Shown: positions 44,089 to 53,439 of the stretch, one piece after another
Layout of the letters: each line of letters opens with the position of its first letter
How positions within the stretch are numbered: position 1 is the stretch's first letter
DNA from: Granulicella sapmiensis
GTDB lineage: Bacteria; Acidobacteriota; Terriglobia; Terriglobales; Acidobacteriaceae
Length of the DNA stretch: 64,000 nucleotides
NCBI GenBank assembly: GCA_026225395.1
Contig: JAMFSR010000037.1
Span: 124,001-188,000, forward strand
Direction: 5' to 3'
Position numbers and translations under genes: made by a program
The notes under the pieces: generated by a model
The model's database searches: none
The model's input: the letters and a program-made list of their open reading frames with translations, nothing else
What the model was told of the DNA's origin: nothing

Positions 44089-44934
44089 ATGAAACATCGA
44101 TTGCGGGATTTCGGTTTGGGTGCAGCGGCGATGCTGCTGAGCAGCACAGCGCTGTGGGCGCAGGCTTCCGCCATGCCCAGCGCGCAGGCCGGGCCTGAGG
44201 TGCAGGGCGAAAACCGCGGCAGCAAGCTCATCGCGGAAATGATCCAGGCCCTCGGCGGCGATGCCTGGCTCAATCGCAAAGACTGGCACATCGAGGGCCG
44301 CGCCGCAACCTTCTACAAAGGAGCGCCGCACGACGACGTTCCCCTGTTTGAGGAGTACTACCGCACCAACCCCTTCGGCGAGCGCGTCATCCTCGTTTCG
44401 CACTACGGCATCTTCATCGCCACCGACCACAAAGACATCGCCGAAGTCTGGACACCGGACGACGGCTATGAAGTCACCTTCAAGGGTAAAAAAGAGCTGC
44501 CCGCCAAGGACGTCGACGAGTACAAGCGTCGCCGGAAGTACTCGCTCGACGCCGTCGTTCACGATTGGCTGAAGCAGCCGGGCGTAGTCGTCACGTACGA
44601 AGGCACAGACATGGAAGCCCGCCACCTCGCCGATAAGGTCAGCGTGCTGACCACAGACAACGACGGCGTGACGCTCCAGCTCGATGAAAGCACCCACCTG
44701 CCGCTCAGCCTCACCTTCCAGTGGCGCGACCCGCTCTATCACGACCTGAACACGGACGTGGAGCAGTTTGACGACTACCATGCGGTGCAGGGTATCCAGA
44801 CGCCCTACGCGATCACGCGGCTGCACAACGGCGATATGACCGGCCAGCGGTTTGTGACGAAGGTGGCCTACAACTTGAATCTCTCCGCGGACCTGTTCGA
44901 TCCCGACCGGCCGCTGTCCAAAAAAGCAAAGTAA
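44089..44934 (+). CDS. Exported hypothetical protein, LolA-like
   Basis: 281 residues from ATG 44089. Signal peptide (DFGLGAAAMLLSSTALWAQA). The pattern SKLIAEMIQALGGDAWLNRK, then ATFYKGAPHDDVPLFEEYYR and VWTPDDGYEVTFKGKKELP, is common in Acidobacteriota proteins related to outer-membrane lipoprotein-sorting folds. It lies immediately upstream of fabZ-lpxA. Confidence 0.5.
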   Translation: MKHRLRDFGLGAAAMLLSSTALWAQASAMPSAQAGPEVQGENRGSKLIAEMIQALGGDAWLNRKDWHIEGRAATFYKGAPHDDVPLFEEYYRTNPFGERVILVSHYGIFIATDHKDIAEVWTPDDGYEVTFKGKKELPAKDVDEYKRRRKYSLDAVVHDWLKQPGVVVTYEGTDMEARHLADKVSVLTTDNDGVTLQLDESTHLPLSLTFQWRDPLYHDLNTDVEQFDDYHAVQGIQTPYAITRLHNGDMTGQRFVTKVAYNLNLSADLFDPDRPLSKKAK

Positions 44935-44965
44935 CCAGAGCCTCGGTGATATTCTGGGCCTCGCT

Positions 44966-45505
44966 ATGAGTGAGAACCCCGAACTGCCCGAAGGCGCCTC
45001 TGCTGCGCCGGTTGTTGAGAAAAAGACGCTCGATATCGTCGAGATTATGGCGATCCTGCCGCACCGCTATCCGTTCCTTCTGATCGATCGTGTGATCGAA
45101 ATGGAAGCCAGGACGCGCGTCGTCGCGATCAAGAATGTGTCGATGAACGAGCCCCACTTTCCGGGCCACTTCCCGGACTTTCCCGTCATGCCCGCCGTCC
45201 TGCAGGTGGAAGCCATGGCCCAGGCCGGAGGCGCGCTGTTGCTCGGCGAGTACACCGCGGAAGAGCGCGCCGAGAAGCTGATGTTCTTCACCGGCATTGA
45301 AAACGCCCGCTTCCGCCGCCCCGTCACGCCGGGAGACGTCCTCCGCATCGAAGTCACCGTCGAAAACTGGCGTTCGCGTGCTGTGAAGATGAGGGGCGAA
45401 TGCACCGTCGAAGGCAAGCTTGTTTCCGAAGCGGTCTTCACCGCGCAGCTCGTCCCGCGCGTTCGCAAGCCCGCCGCCGAAACGCCAGCCGCATCTGCGG
45501 AATAG
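44966..45505 (+). CDS. fabZ: 3-hydroxyacyl-ACP dehydratase
   Basis: 179 residues. Dehydrates 3-hydroxyacyl-ACP in fatty-acid elongation and shapes the pool shared with lipid A synthesis. Catalytic His in PHFPGHFPDFPVMP and the Glu in VLQVEAMAQAGG are present; the core starts ILPHRYPFLLIDRV. Short disordered extensions occur at both ends. It heads the fabZ-lpxA-TA-lpxI cluster. Confidence 0.95.
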   Translation: MSENPELPEGASAAPVVEKKTLDIVEIMAILPHRYPFLLIDRVIEMEARTRVVAIKNVSMNEPHFPGHFPDFPVMPAVLQVEAMAQAGGALLLGEYTAEERAEKLMFFTGIENARFRRPVTPGDVLRIEVTVENWRSRAVKMRGECTVEGKLVSEAVFTAQLVPRVRKPAAETPAASAE

Positions 45506-45528
45506 TTCTAGCGAAGAAAAGAATCGAA

Positions 45529-45590
45529 GGGGCACGGCTTCAGCCGTGCCATCAGTCTCAATCCAGGAAGCGGGGCTTTAGCCCCTGAGG
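45529..45590. repeat. Double REP-like hairpin before lpxA
   Basis: GGCACGGC (45531-45538) / GCCGTGCC (45543-45550) and GGGGC (45572-45576) / GCCCC (45581-45585) are two perfect hairpins of the kind dispersed in Acidobacteriaceae genomes. The second ends 12 bases before the region of the lpxA GTG and abuts its GAGG ribosome-binding sequence. Confidence 0.55.
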
Positions 45591-45601
45591 TACGGATTCT
45601 C

Positions 45602-46405
45602 GTGAGCAAGCCCACCAACGCGAACATCCATCCCACAGCGATCGTCGCCGAAGGCGCCATCATTCCAGCCAGCTGCGTCGTGGGTCCTTATTGCACCATC
45701 GGCCCGAACGTTGTCCTCGGCGAAGACTGCGAGCTCGTCTCGCATGTCGTGCTGGACGGCCACACGACGTTCGGGCGCGGCAACAAGGTTTATTCCTTCG
45801 CCTGCGTGGGCATTTCGCCCCAGGACCTCAAGTACGCCGGCGAACCCACCCGCGTGGAGATCGGCGACGGCAACTCCATCCGCGAATACGTGACGATCTC
45901 ACGAGGAACCAACGGCGGTGGCGGTGTCACGCGGATCGGTTCCGACTGCCTGATCATGGCGTACGTTCACATCGGCCACGACTCGACGATCGGTAACGGC
46001 TGCATCCTGCCGAACGGTGCAACCCTCGCGGGTCATGTCACCGTGGAGGACTACGCCACGCTGAGCGCGAACGCACCCGTACATCAGTACTGCACCATCG
46101 GCAAATATGCCTATATCGGCGGCGGCACCACCATCACGCAGGATGTGATGCCGTACTCGCTTACCTCCATCGAGCGTGACAACCACGCCTACGGGCTCAA
46201 CAAGGTCGGCCTGCAACGCCGCGGCTTTACCGCCGAGCAGCTCCGTGAGCTCACTACCGCCATGCGCCTGCTGACAAGCGGCAAGAAAAATACAACGCAG
46301 GCGCTGGAAGAGATCAACGACATGCTCGAGCAGGGCGCGGGCGGGGAGCATGTCCGTTATCTGGCCGAGTTCGTCCGCAAGAGCGAGCGCGGAGTCATCA
46401 AATAA
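45602..46405 (+). CDS. lpxA: UDP-GlcNAc acyltransferase
   Basis: 267 residues, GTG start. First enzyme of lipid A synthesis, transferring a 3-hydroxyacyl chain to UDP-GlcNAc. The N-terminal left-handed parallel beta-helix is evident from hexapeptides (IHPTAIV, IGPNVVL, IGDGNSI). The catalytic His lies in AYVHIGHDSTIGN, and the C-terminal helical domain (GLNKVGLQRRGFTAEQLREL) is complete. It shows the cell makes LPS-type lipid A. Confidence 0.96.
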   Translation: MSKPTNANIHPTAIVAEGAIIPASCVVGPYCTIGPNVVLGEDCELVSHVVLDGHTTFGRGNKVYSFACVGISPQDLKYAGEPTRVEIGDGNSIREYVTISRGTNGGGGVTRIGSDCLIMAYVHIGHDSTIGNGCILPNGATLAGHVTVEDYATLSANAPVHQYCTIGKYAYIGGGTTITQDVMPYSLTSIERDNHAYGLNKVGLQRRGFTAEQLRELTTAMRLLTSGKKNTTQALEEINDMLEQGAGGEHVRYLAEFVRKSERGVIK

Positions 46406-46412
46406 AATAGTC

Positions 46413-46754
46413 ATGTCCTATATCAAATTGGATATACTTAACCTGAAGCCACTGAAGTTCTGTGGTGACTCCAGGAAATCGCTAAAGACTTTTCCCGCCG
46501 CGGCTCAATCGAAATTGGGCTCCGAGCTGAAAAGAGTTCAAGCCGGCTTGCAGCCCAGGGATTCTAAGCCAACGAAATCGATTGGTCCTGAGGTAGAGGA
46601 GATACGAGCATGGGTCGAATCCGGAACGTACAGAGTGATCTACATCGCGAGAAGACCGGAGGCGGTCTACGTGTTGCACGCGTTTCAAAAAAAGTCGCAA
46701 GCGACAAACCAAAGCGATCTCGAACTGGCACGAAAACGACTGGCCGAGCTCTAG
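46413..46754 (+). CDS. RelE/HigB-like (phage Gp49-type) toxin
   Basis: 113 residues from ATG 46413, with TAAAAT ending 4 bases before it (leaderless). The core LKFCGDSRKSLKTFPAAAQS, then IGPEVEEIRAWVESGTYRVI and VYVLHAFQKKSQ, matches Gp49/HigB-type mRNA interferases. It overlaps the antitoxin start by 145 bases in another frame. It sits between lpxA and lpxI. Confidence 0.8.
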   Translation: MSYIKLDILNLKPLKFCGDSRKSLKTFPAAAQSKLGSELKRVQAGLQPRDSKPTKSIGPEVEEIRAWVESGTYRVIYIARRPEAVYVLHAFQKKSQATNQSDLELARKRLAEL

Positions 46755-47056
46755 TAACGTCAGGCCGCAACGGCCAGCCGGACTACGAAGAGTTCGATTC
46801 GGTATGGGAGGCTTTAGACTTCTCTCCACAGGAGGCCGCGAACCTGGAAGCCAGGTCTACGCTGATGATCCAGATCGAGAAAATCATCGCGAAGAACGGC
46901 TGGACTCAAGCAGTCGCTGCAAAACGGTCCGGCGTTTCCCAGCCGCGAATGAATGATCTGCTGCGTGGGAAGATTGAAAAGTTTTCTATCGATGCCCTCG
47001 TAAATATGGCAGCGACCCTGGGGCAAAAGGTTCACGTCTCTCTCAAAGCCGCATGA
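46610..47056 (+). CDS. XRE-family antitoxin (HigA-like)
   Basis: 148 residues. ATG 46610 (SD gaggaga) is the only canonical start upstream of the domain. The conserved part EFDSVWEALDFSPQEAANLE, then KNGWTQAVAAKRSGVSQPRM and NDLLRGKIEKFSIDALVNMA, is a helix-turn-helix antitoxin. The first 55 residues are basic and read from the toxin gene's alternative frame. The stop overlaps the lpxI ATG (ATGA), so antitoxin translation is coupled to an essential-pathway gene. Confidence 0.82.
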   Translation: MGRIRNVQSDLHREKTGGGLRVARVSKKVASDKPKRSRTGTKTTGRALVTSGRNGQPDYEEFDSVWEALDFSPQEAANLEARSTLMIQIEKIIAKNGWTQAVAAKRSGVSQPRMNDLLRGKIEKFSIDALVNMAATLGQKVHVSLKAA

Positions 47057-47916
47057 ACACCCTCGGCCTCATCGCCGGCAACGGCCGCTTCCCATTCCTC
47101 CTGCTCGACGCCGCACGAGCCCACGGTCTCCGCGTCGTCGTCGCGGCCATCAAGGAAGAGACTGACCTCGAGATCAACGACCGCGCCGCTCGCGAGCCTG
47201 AGTTCATACGCGTGCACTGGATGTCGCTCGGCGAGCTCTCCAAGCTCATCGAGATGTTCCAGCGCGAAGGAGTCACGCAAGCCGTTATGGCCGGCCAGGT
47301 CAAGCACAAGCAGATCTTCTCCAGCATCCGTCCCGATTGGCGCCTCGCCAAGCTGCTACTCAACTTGCGCACCCGCAATACGGACATGCTGCTCGGCGCC
47401 GTCGCGAAGGTCCTCGAAGACGAGGGCATCACGCTGATCTCATCGACCGCTTTTCTCGAACCAATGCTGGCCCCCGCAGGCACCCTGACCGCACGTCCAC
47501 CGGACGACGTAGAGCACGGCGACATCGACTACGGCCTGAAGGTCGCACGCGGCATCGCAGGCTTCGATCTCGGCCAAACGGTCGTCATCGCCGCCGGCGC
47601 ATGCGTCGCCGTGGAAGCAATGGAAGGCACCGACGCCACCATAGCCCGGGCCGGTACGCTCTTCGCCGAAATGCCGGACGACGTCAGTACTCTCTCGCGG
47701 CATCTCACGGTGGTCAAGGTCGCTAAACCGAAGCAAGACATGCGCTTCGACGTCCCGGTCGTCGGCCTTCCGACGATCGAAACCATGCGCGCCGCCGGAG
47801 CCACCTGCCTCTGCGTCGAAGCCGGCCGCACCCTGCTGTTCGACCGCGAGGCGATGGTCAAGGCCGCCGACGCAGCCGGAATCGCCATCTTCGTCGCCTC
47901 CGTGACAAAGGAGTGA
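47053..47916 (+). CDS. lpxI: UDP-2,3-diacylglucosamine pyrophosphatase LpxI
   Basis: 287 residues. Alternative to LpxH, it hydrolyses UDP-2,3-diacylglucosamine to lipid X. Starts MNTLGLIAGNGRFPFLLLDA, the LpxI N-terminal signature; VMAGQVKHKQIFSSIRPDWR and the C-terminal VVIAAGACVAVEAMEGTDA and QDMRFDVPVVGLPTIETM segments complete the family pattern. The ATG is fused to the antitoxin stop. Confidence 0.93.
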   Translation: MNTLGLIAGNGRFPFLLLDAARAHGLRVVVAAIKEETDLEINDRAAREPEFIRVHWMSLGELSKLIEMFQREGVTQAVMAGQVKHKQIFSSIRPDWRLAKLLLNLRTRNTDMLLGAVAKVLEDEGITLISSTAFLEPMLAPAGTLTARPPDDVEHGDIDYGLKVARGIAGFDLGQTVVIAAGACVAVEAMEGTDATIARAGTLFAEMPDDVSTLSRHLTVVKVAKPKQDMRFDVPVVGLPTIETMRAAGATCLCVEAGRTLLFDREAMVKAADAAGIAIFVASVTKE

Positions 47917-48014
47917 CAATTCTGCAAGCCAACGCGTCGGCACAGCGCGTAAGATTGCAGACATCCGGCAGCGGACCAGCACTGAAAGCCGCACGCCCAT
48001 GGAGGAGATTCATC

Positions 48015-48563
48015 ATGCTTCGTACAGGAAAGATCGTAGCGGGATTCGCAATGGGGCTCTCATGTATCGCAATGCTGGCCCCGGCAACGGCCCGGGCCGC
48101 TCGCGACATCGCCCCCGTGGGCGCAGCAGCGCCGGCGTTTACGCTGCCCGCGCAGGACGGCAAGCCGGTGTCGCTGGCCGACTACAAGGGCAAGTGGGTC
48201 GTGCTGTACTTCTACCCCAAGGACCAGACCGCCGGCTGCTCGCTCGAAGCGCACAACTTCCAGCGCGACCAGGACAAGTACAAGGCAGCCAACGCTGTAG
48301 TGCTGGGCGTTTCGCTCGACACGGTCGAGAGCCACGCCACCTGGTGTACCAAGGACTCCTTCAGCTTCAAGATGCTGGCCGATCCCGAACACAAGGTTGT
48401 CGATCAGTATGGCGTGCCGTTGATGACCCGTGGTCCGGCCAGCTACGCGCAGCGCGACACCTTCCTGATCTCGCCCAGCGGCAAGATCGTCAAGGAATGG
48501 GAAGTGAAGGACATCCAGAACCACAGCGAAGACGTCCTGACCACCATCGCCTCCATGAAGTAG
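48015..48563 (+). CDS. Exported peroxiredoxin (Bcp/PrxQ-like)
   Basis: 182 residues from ATG 48015, with strong SD ggaggag. Signal peptide (RTGKIVAGFAMGLSCIAMLA, cleavage ARA). The thioredoxin fold carries WVVLYFYPKDQTAGCSLEAH with the peroxidatic Cys, and a second Cys in ATWCTKDSF as possible resolver. The usual TPGC is TAGC here. It would reduce peroxides in the periplasm; the terminal strand FLISPSGKIVKEW is intact. Confidence 0.88.
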   Translation: MLRTGKIVAGFAMGLSCIAMLAPATARAARDIAPVGAAAPAFTLPAQDGKPVSLADYKGKWVVLYFYPKDQTAGCSLEAHNFQRDQDKYKAANAVVLGVSLDTVESHATWCTKDSFSFKMLADPEHKVVDQYGVPLMTRGPASYAQRDTFLISPSGKIVKEWEVKDIQNHSEDVLTTIASMK

Positions 48564-48580
48564 CCGCAGTCAGGCACACG

Positions 48581-48622
48581 CAAAAACGCCCGGGCCTCGT
48601 GAGAGGTTGCCGGGCGTTTTTG
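48581..48622. terminator. Bidirectional terminator
   Basis: CAAAAACGCCCGG (48581-48593) and CCGGGCGTTTTTG (48610-48622) form a perfect 13-bp stem between the convergent peroxiredoxin and H1-like genes, with T-runs on both strands. Confidence 0.8.
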
Positions 48623-48644
48623 CTTGCCTTGTACTGCGGTTGAA

Positions 48645-49388
48645 CTACTTCTTGGCGGCCTTCTTAACTACCTTCTTCGCGGCCTTCTTGACAGCCTTCT
48701 TAACTACCTTCTTCGCTGCCTTCTTAACTACCTTCTTTGCTGCCTTTTTCGTTGCCAAGGTGAAACCTCTCATAGTTGATTTTTTGGTGCTTGTGCTCTT
48801 GTTGCCAACTGCCTTTTTAGGGGCAGCTTTACCGCCGCGCAGAGCACGTGAAGACTTCGCGGCAGAACTTGTAAACTTTTTGGCCGCCGATTTCTTCTTG
48901 GCGGAAACTTTCTTGGCCACCTTCTTGACGGCTTTCTTCACCGTCTTCTTGGCGACAACCTTCTTGGCAGCTTTCTTGACCGTCTTCTTTACGGTCTTTT
49001 TCGCGACGGCTTTCTTCGTTGCCTTTTTCACCGTTTTCTTTGCTGCGACTTTTTTCACGGCCTTCTTCACCGTCTTTTTCGCAACGGTCTTCTTCGCCGG
49101 AGCTTTCTTGGCAACGACAGGAGGTGCCGGTGCGGGCACGGGCTCCTCAGAAAGTTTGGTAGGTGGCTCGTAAGGAGCTACGGGAGTGGAAGGAGCTGCG
49201 AAGAGAACGGCATCTTCGGAGTGAGTGCTCGTGGCCACCGGTACTTCATCGAAATCGTCTGACGCGTTCAGCTCTTCTTCCTCTTCTTCGTCGTCTTCAT
49301 CATCGAGATCGCGATCAAGTTCTTCCTCGTCGTCCGATTCGTCGTATCCAGCTGCGTACAACTTTATCGTCTCGTCGTCGAAAGCCAT
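48645..49388 (-). CDS. Histone H1-like protein with acidic N-terminal half
   Basis: 247 residues of extreme composition. Residues 1-45 are Asp/Glu-rich (DESDDEEELDRDLDDEDD); a Pro/Ala linker follows; from residue 92 the chain is AKKTVKKAVKK-type repeats to the end. The C-terminal part resembles eukaryotic H1 and bacterial Hc1/BphH1-type nucleoid proteins. The acidic half could self-mask the basic tail or recruit basic partners. A Ser/Thr-rich break (GNKSTSTKKSTMRGFTLATK) divides the tail. Repeat number may vary between strains. Confidence 0.8.
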   Translation of the reverse strand: MAFDDETIKLYAAGYDESDDEEELDRDLDDEDDEEEEEELNASDDFDEVPVATSTHSEDAVLFAAPSTPVAPYEPPTKLSEEPVPAPAPPVVAKKAPAKKTVAKKTVKKAVKKVAAKKTVKKATKKAVAKKTVKKTVKKAAKKVVAKKTVKKAVKKVAKKVSAKKKSAAKKFTSSAAKSSRALRGGKAAPKKAVGNKSTSTKKSTMRGFTLATKKAAKKVVKKAAKKVVKKAVKKAAKKVVKKAAKK

Positions 49389-49675
49389 TCGAAACTCTCC
49401 TGATCGTCCGCAAAAGTTTAAGCTCTTGCATCGAACCGTTTGCTCGCTTTGAAATTTTCACAGACCGTGTCTGTGGTAGCACACTTCAACGCAGAGCCAT
49501 GAACAGGATTACCCCACAAGCACTTAATTGCAAGCACCTTTTTTGGTGCAAGCGAATTTTTATTGCCCAAGCCCCATGTGGAACGCTTCAACAAATGGGA
49601 TGACGTTTCGTCCGCGCGCGTTGTCGAGAGCGATGAAAATGCGATCTCACCTTGCGATCGCTATCGTGATACGCC
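49389..49675. other. Upstream region of the H1-like gene
   Basis: No gene supported. It holds a hairpin, GCAAGCACC...GGTGC with a T6 loop (about 49531-49553), and ACAGACcgtGTCTGT (about 49461). These are possible leader or operator structures for the minus-strand H1-like gene. Confidence 0.35.
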
Positions 49676-51529
49676 TTAGCGGGCGCGCTTTTTCGCAGGA
49701 AGCTTGATCGGATGAGATGGCGCGTTGGACTTCGTTGCAGCATGTGCGCGTGCAGATTTCGTTGCTTTCGCCGCCGGTCCGTACGAGGCGCGCGTCGCAC
49801 GATTATGTGAAGTGGTGTGCGCGCGAGCACGCGAAGACCGCATGCCGGGCGCGAGACGAATCGGTTCGGTCACGAAGAGCGAGCGTCCCGGCGTAACGCG
49901 ATTCGCCGTGAGATGGTTCCAGCTGCGCAGCTGTTCCACGCTGATACCGAAGCGATCGGCAACCGTGACAAGCGTATCGTTGCGGCCAACGGTGTAGCGC
50001 TGCTGCCCTGTGGCTGAGGCGCTGACCCCCGCCACCGGTACCACCAGTTCGTCGCCGGCTTCGATCGGCTGCGCCGCCGTCACGTCGTTGTACTCGGCAA
50101 TCTCTGCAGCGTGGCCATGCAGCGCGGCTGCAATCTCTTCGAGCGTCTCGCCGTCCTTCACCACGTGGAAGCGCCAGCTCGCGCGGTTCTCTTCCGGAAC
50201 ATCTTTCAGGCGATCCACGAACTCGTCATGCGTACCCGGCGGCAGACGGAGGTCATAAGAAATGTCGCGTGGTGTGGATAGCCGCAGCAGCGCGGGATTC
50301 AGCGCCACGATATCCGCCACCGTGGAGTCAGAAAGATCCGCAACCAGCTTCAGGTCGATCGCATAGTCCGTCGTCACCGTGTCGTAAAGCATGGGAGGGT
50401 CGAGCACGACCTTGTCGAGGCCATATCTCTCAGGGTTCTTGGCCATGATGATCGCGGCCAGGATCTGGGGCACGTAGGCGCGGGTTTCGGCAGGCAGGCC
50501 TCCACGGCGATAGAGCTCCCAGTAGTCGGCGTAGCCCGTGCGGCTCACCACGCGTTGCACATTGCCTGGGCCCCAGTCATAGGCCGCCATTGCCAGGTAC
50601 CAGTCGCCAAACTGGTTATAGAGCGTTTTCATGTACTTCGCGTAGGCAATCGAAGACTTCTCCGGATCGAACCGCTCGTCGAAGTACCCATTGCGCGCCA
50701 GTCCGTAGTTGCCGAACGGCATGAACTGCCACATGCCCCCGGCGCCGGAACCGCGGTTCATCGCCTGCGGTTGAAAACCGGACTCGGCGACCGAAAGATA
50801 GATCAGATCCTGCGGCACACCTTCTTTGGCGAGAATGCGTTCGATCATCGCCTTGTATCTGCCGGAGCGTTTCATCGAAGCGGCCATGTGGGCGCGGAAG
50901 CTGGTCGAGTTGGAGAAGACGCCGATGTAGCCGGCAACCTGGTCGTTGATGACTAGCGGCAGGTCCGAGGTGATATTAAGCTCGGTCTTCAACTTGGCGA
51001 CGAGTTCCGGGTTGGCGGGGAAGGTGATGTCGTTGGCCAGGTCGAGCGGCGCCGCTTCCACCTTCGGCGAAAATCCGTTGCCCTGTTTGAGTGCCACCAT
51101 CTCCAGCGAGTTGATTGCCGAAAGCAGATGGTCGAACTCGTCGGCCAGTTGCGGATCGTTTTTCAGGTCTAGCCCGCTCGAAAGCATCCCATCCACGGCA
51201 GCGTCGAAGTCCAGTCGCGCCGCGTCCAGGTGATTGGCGTTGTAGTTCTCCACACCGGACCGGTAATTGGCCTCGGATCGGTCGATCGCATCCTGCACTT
51301 TCTTCGCATGCTGCTGCGCCGCGACCGCGGCGGCGTTCTGTTGCTGCTGGGCAATCTGCGCCGCGCTCGGCGTGGTGGGAGCGGTAGCCGCAAGCGGAAC
51401 GCGTCCCGGAGCGGCGTTGGAGTTAGTTGCATCGCTGGGACAACCGGCAAGCGCAACAAGCATCGGAACGCAGGCAACGGCAAGCGCGCCTCGAAGCAGC
51501 AGGGTCGTGTTTCGGTGGCTCGCCATCAA
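49676..51529 (-). CDS. Lytic transglycosylase lipoprotein with two LysM domains (MltD-like)
   Basis: 617 residues. Lipobox VALAGC; a Gln/Ala-rich helical linker; then an SLT domain with catalytic Glu in [27 protein letters not shown] and [14 protein letters not shown]. Two C-terminal LysM units follow: [20 protein letters not shown] and [20 protein letters not shown]. The basic Ala/Ser/His tail ([20 protein letters not shown]) is unusual. It cleaves glycan strands with 1,6-anhydro product formation in wall remodelling. Confidence 0.92.
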   Translation of the reverse strand: MMASHRNTTLLLRGALAVACVPMLVALAGCPSDATNSNAAPGRVPLAATAPTTPSAAQIAQQQQNAAAVAAQQHAKKVQDAIDRSEANYRSGVENYNANHLDAARLDFDAAVDGMLSSGLDLKNDPQLADEFDHLLSAINSLEMVALKQGNGFSPKVEAAPLDLANDITFPANPELVAKLKTELNITSDLPLVINDQVAGYIGVFSNSTSFRAHMAASMKRSGRYKAMIERILAKEGVPQDLIYLSVAESGFQPQAMNRGSGAGGMWQFMPFGNYGLARNGYFDERFDPEKSSIAYAKYMKTLYNQFGDWYLAMAAYDWGPGNVQRVVSRTGYADYWELYRRGGLPAETRAYVPQILAAIIMAKNPERYGLDKVVLDPPMLYDTVTTDYAIDLKLVADLSDSTVADIVALNPALLRLSTPRDISYDLRLPPGTHDEFVDRLKDVPEENRASWRFHVVKDGETLEEIAAALHGHAAEIAEYNDVTAAQPIEAGDELVVPVAGVSASATGQQRYTVGRNDTLVTVADRFGISVEQLRSWNHLTANRVTPGRSLFVTEPIRLAPGMRSSRARAHTTSHNRATRASYGPAAKATKSARAHAATKSNAPSHPIKLPAKKRAR

Positions 51530-51626
51530 CCTGCTTATTGTACGGGTTTGCGCCCGCGCTTGGCTTCAGCTCGCCCGCCCGCGATGCTACCCTAGAGGTT
51601 CGAGGCTTTCTGCCTCCCGGAAGAGC

Positions 51627-53429
51627 ATGGACCCCAGCCACATACGTAATTTTGCGATCATCGCGCACATCGACCACGGCAAATCGACCCTCTCGGACAG
51701 GCTGCTCGAGCTCACAGGCTCGCTGACCTCCCGCGAGATGCAGGCGCAGGTGCTCGACGCCATGGACCTCGAGCGCGAGCGCGGCATCACCATCAAGGCC
51801 CACACCGTCCGCATGATGTACAAAGCGCACGACGGCGAAACCTACCAACTCAACCTCATCGACACCCCCGGCCACGTCGACTTCAGCTACGAAGTCTCGC
51901 GCTCCCTCGCCTCCTGCGAAGGCGCTCTGCTCGTCGTCGATGCGTCACAAGGCGTAGAAGCCCAGACACTCGCCAATGCCTACCTCGCCATCGCCGGCGG
52001 CCTCGAAATCCTTCCCATCATCAACAAGATCGATCTACCCAGTGCCGACATTGAGCGCACCAAGGCGATGATCGAAAAATCCGTCGGGCTACCTGCCGAT
52101 GACGCCGTCTGCGTCTCCGCAAAGACCGGCCTCAACGTAGCCGACATCCTTGAAGCCGTCGTCACGCTGCTCCCGCCGCCCCAGGGCGACGCCGAAGCCC
52201 CACTGCAGGCCCTCATCTTCGATAGCTGGTTCGACGCCTACCGCGGCGTCATCGTTCTCGCCCGCATCATCAACGGCCGCCTCCGCAAGGGCGACAAGAT
52301 CAAGATCATGTCGAACGGCAAGCAGTTCGAGGTCGACAACATGGGCGTGATGACGCCCAAGCCCCTTGTGCTCGACGAACTCTCGGCCGGAGAAGTCGGC
52401 TTCTTCGTCGCCACCATCAAGAACGTTGCGGACACCAAGGTCGGCGACACCATCACCCACGTCGACCGTCCCTGCGCAGAGGCTCTCCCCGGCTTCGAAG
52501 ACATCAAGTCCATGGTCTTCGCCGGCCTCTACACCGTCGACTCGCACGAGCACGGCATGCTCCGCGACGCTCTCGAAAAGCTCCGCCTCAACGACGCCAG
52601 CTTCAACTTCGAGCCCGAGTCCTCCGTCGCCCTCGGCTTCGGCTTCCGCTGCGGCTTCCTCGGTCTCCTGCATCTTGAAATCATCCAGGAGCGCCTCGAG
52701 CGCGAGTACAACCTCGACCTCATCACCACCGCCCCCGGCGTGCAGTACAACATCACCATGACCGACGGCTCCAGGCTCACGGTCGACAACCCCTCGCGGT
52801 GGCCCGATCCCACCGAGATCGAAATGATCGAAGAGCCTTTCATCCTCGCAAAGATCCTCACCAACGAGGAGTACGTCGGCAACATCCTGAAGCTCGTCGA
52901 AGACAAGCGCGGCCGCCAGCAGAACATCGAGTACGTCTCCGAAACCCGCGTCATGCTCACCTACGAGCTCCCACTCAATGAGATTGTTTTGGATTTCTAC
53001 GACCGCCTCAAGTCCGTCTCCCGCGGCTACGCCTCGCTCGACTACCAGCTCGCCGGCCACTGGATCTCCCCCATGGTCAAGATGGATATCCTCATCGGCG
53101 GCGACCCTGTCGACGCGCTCTCCATCATCGTCCACAAGGACGCCGCCTACGACCGCGGCAAGCTCCTCGTCGAAAAAATGCGCGAGCTCATCCCTCGCCA
53201 GATGTTCGAAGTCGCCATCCAGGCCGCGATTGGCTCGAAGGTCATCGCGCGCTCCACGGTCACGGCCATCCGCAAGAACGTCATCGCCAAGTGTTATGGC
53301 GGCGACATCAGCCGCAAGAAGAAGCTGCTCGACAAGCAAAAAGAAGGCAAGAAGCGCATGAAGCGCATCGGCAAAGTCGACATCCCGCAGGAAGCCTTCT
53401 TAGCGGTGCTGAAGGTCGGCGAAGAGTAA
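51627..53429 (+). CDS. lepA: Elongation factor 4
   Basis: 600 residues from ATG 51627 ([20 protein letters not shown]), the normal size. A ribosome-bound GTPase with G1 [10 protein letters not shown]3 [10 protein letters not shown] and G4 NKIDLPSAD. The LepA-specific C-terminal domain includes [22 protein letters not shown] sequence and [20 protein letters not shown]. The frame extends upstream to 51267 but that part is antisense to the transglycosylase. Confidence 0.96.
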   Translation: MDPSHIRNFAIIAHIDHGKSTLSDRLLELTGSLTSREMQAQVLDAMDLERERGITIKAHTVRMMYKAHDGETYQLNLIDTPGHVDFSYEVSRSLASCEGALLVVDASQGVEAQTLANAYLAIAGGLEILPIINKIDLPSADIERTKAMIEKSVGLPADDAVCVSAKTGLNVADILEAVVTLLPPPQGDAEAPLQALIFDSWFDAYRGVIVLARIINGRLRKGDKIKIMSNGKQFEVDNMGVMTPKPLVLDELSAGEVGFFVATIKNVADTKVGDTITHVDRPCAEALPGFEDIKSMVFAGLYTVDSHEHGMLRDALEKLRLNDASFNFEPESSVALGFGFRCGFLGLLHLEIIQERLEREYNLDLITTAPGVQYNITMTDGSRLTVDNPSRWPDPTEIEMIEEPFILAKILTNEEYVGNILKLVEDKRGRQQNIEYVSETRVMLTYELPLNEIVLDFYDRLKSVSRGYASLDYQLAGHWISPMVKMDILIGGDPVDALSIIVHKDAAYDRGKLLVEKMRELIPRQMFEVAIQAAIGSKVIARSTVTAIRKNVIAKCYGGDISRKKKLLDKQKEGKKRMKRIGKVDIPQEAFLAVLKVGEE

Positions 53430-53439
53430 CACCTTTTAT

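Noticed and set aside
48645..49173. A plus-strand 188-residue Phe/Leu/Ala-rich frame opposite the H1-like gene
   Set aside because: It is the antisense of Lys/Ala codon repeats (ttc/ctt/gcc), which automatically reads as Phe/Leu/Ala.
51267..51626. N-terminal extension of LepA
   Set aside because: LepA family proteins begin at [16 protein letters not shown]; the extension is antisense to the transglycosylase lipoprotein.
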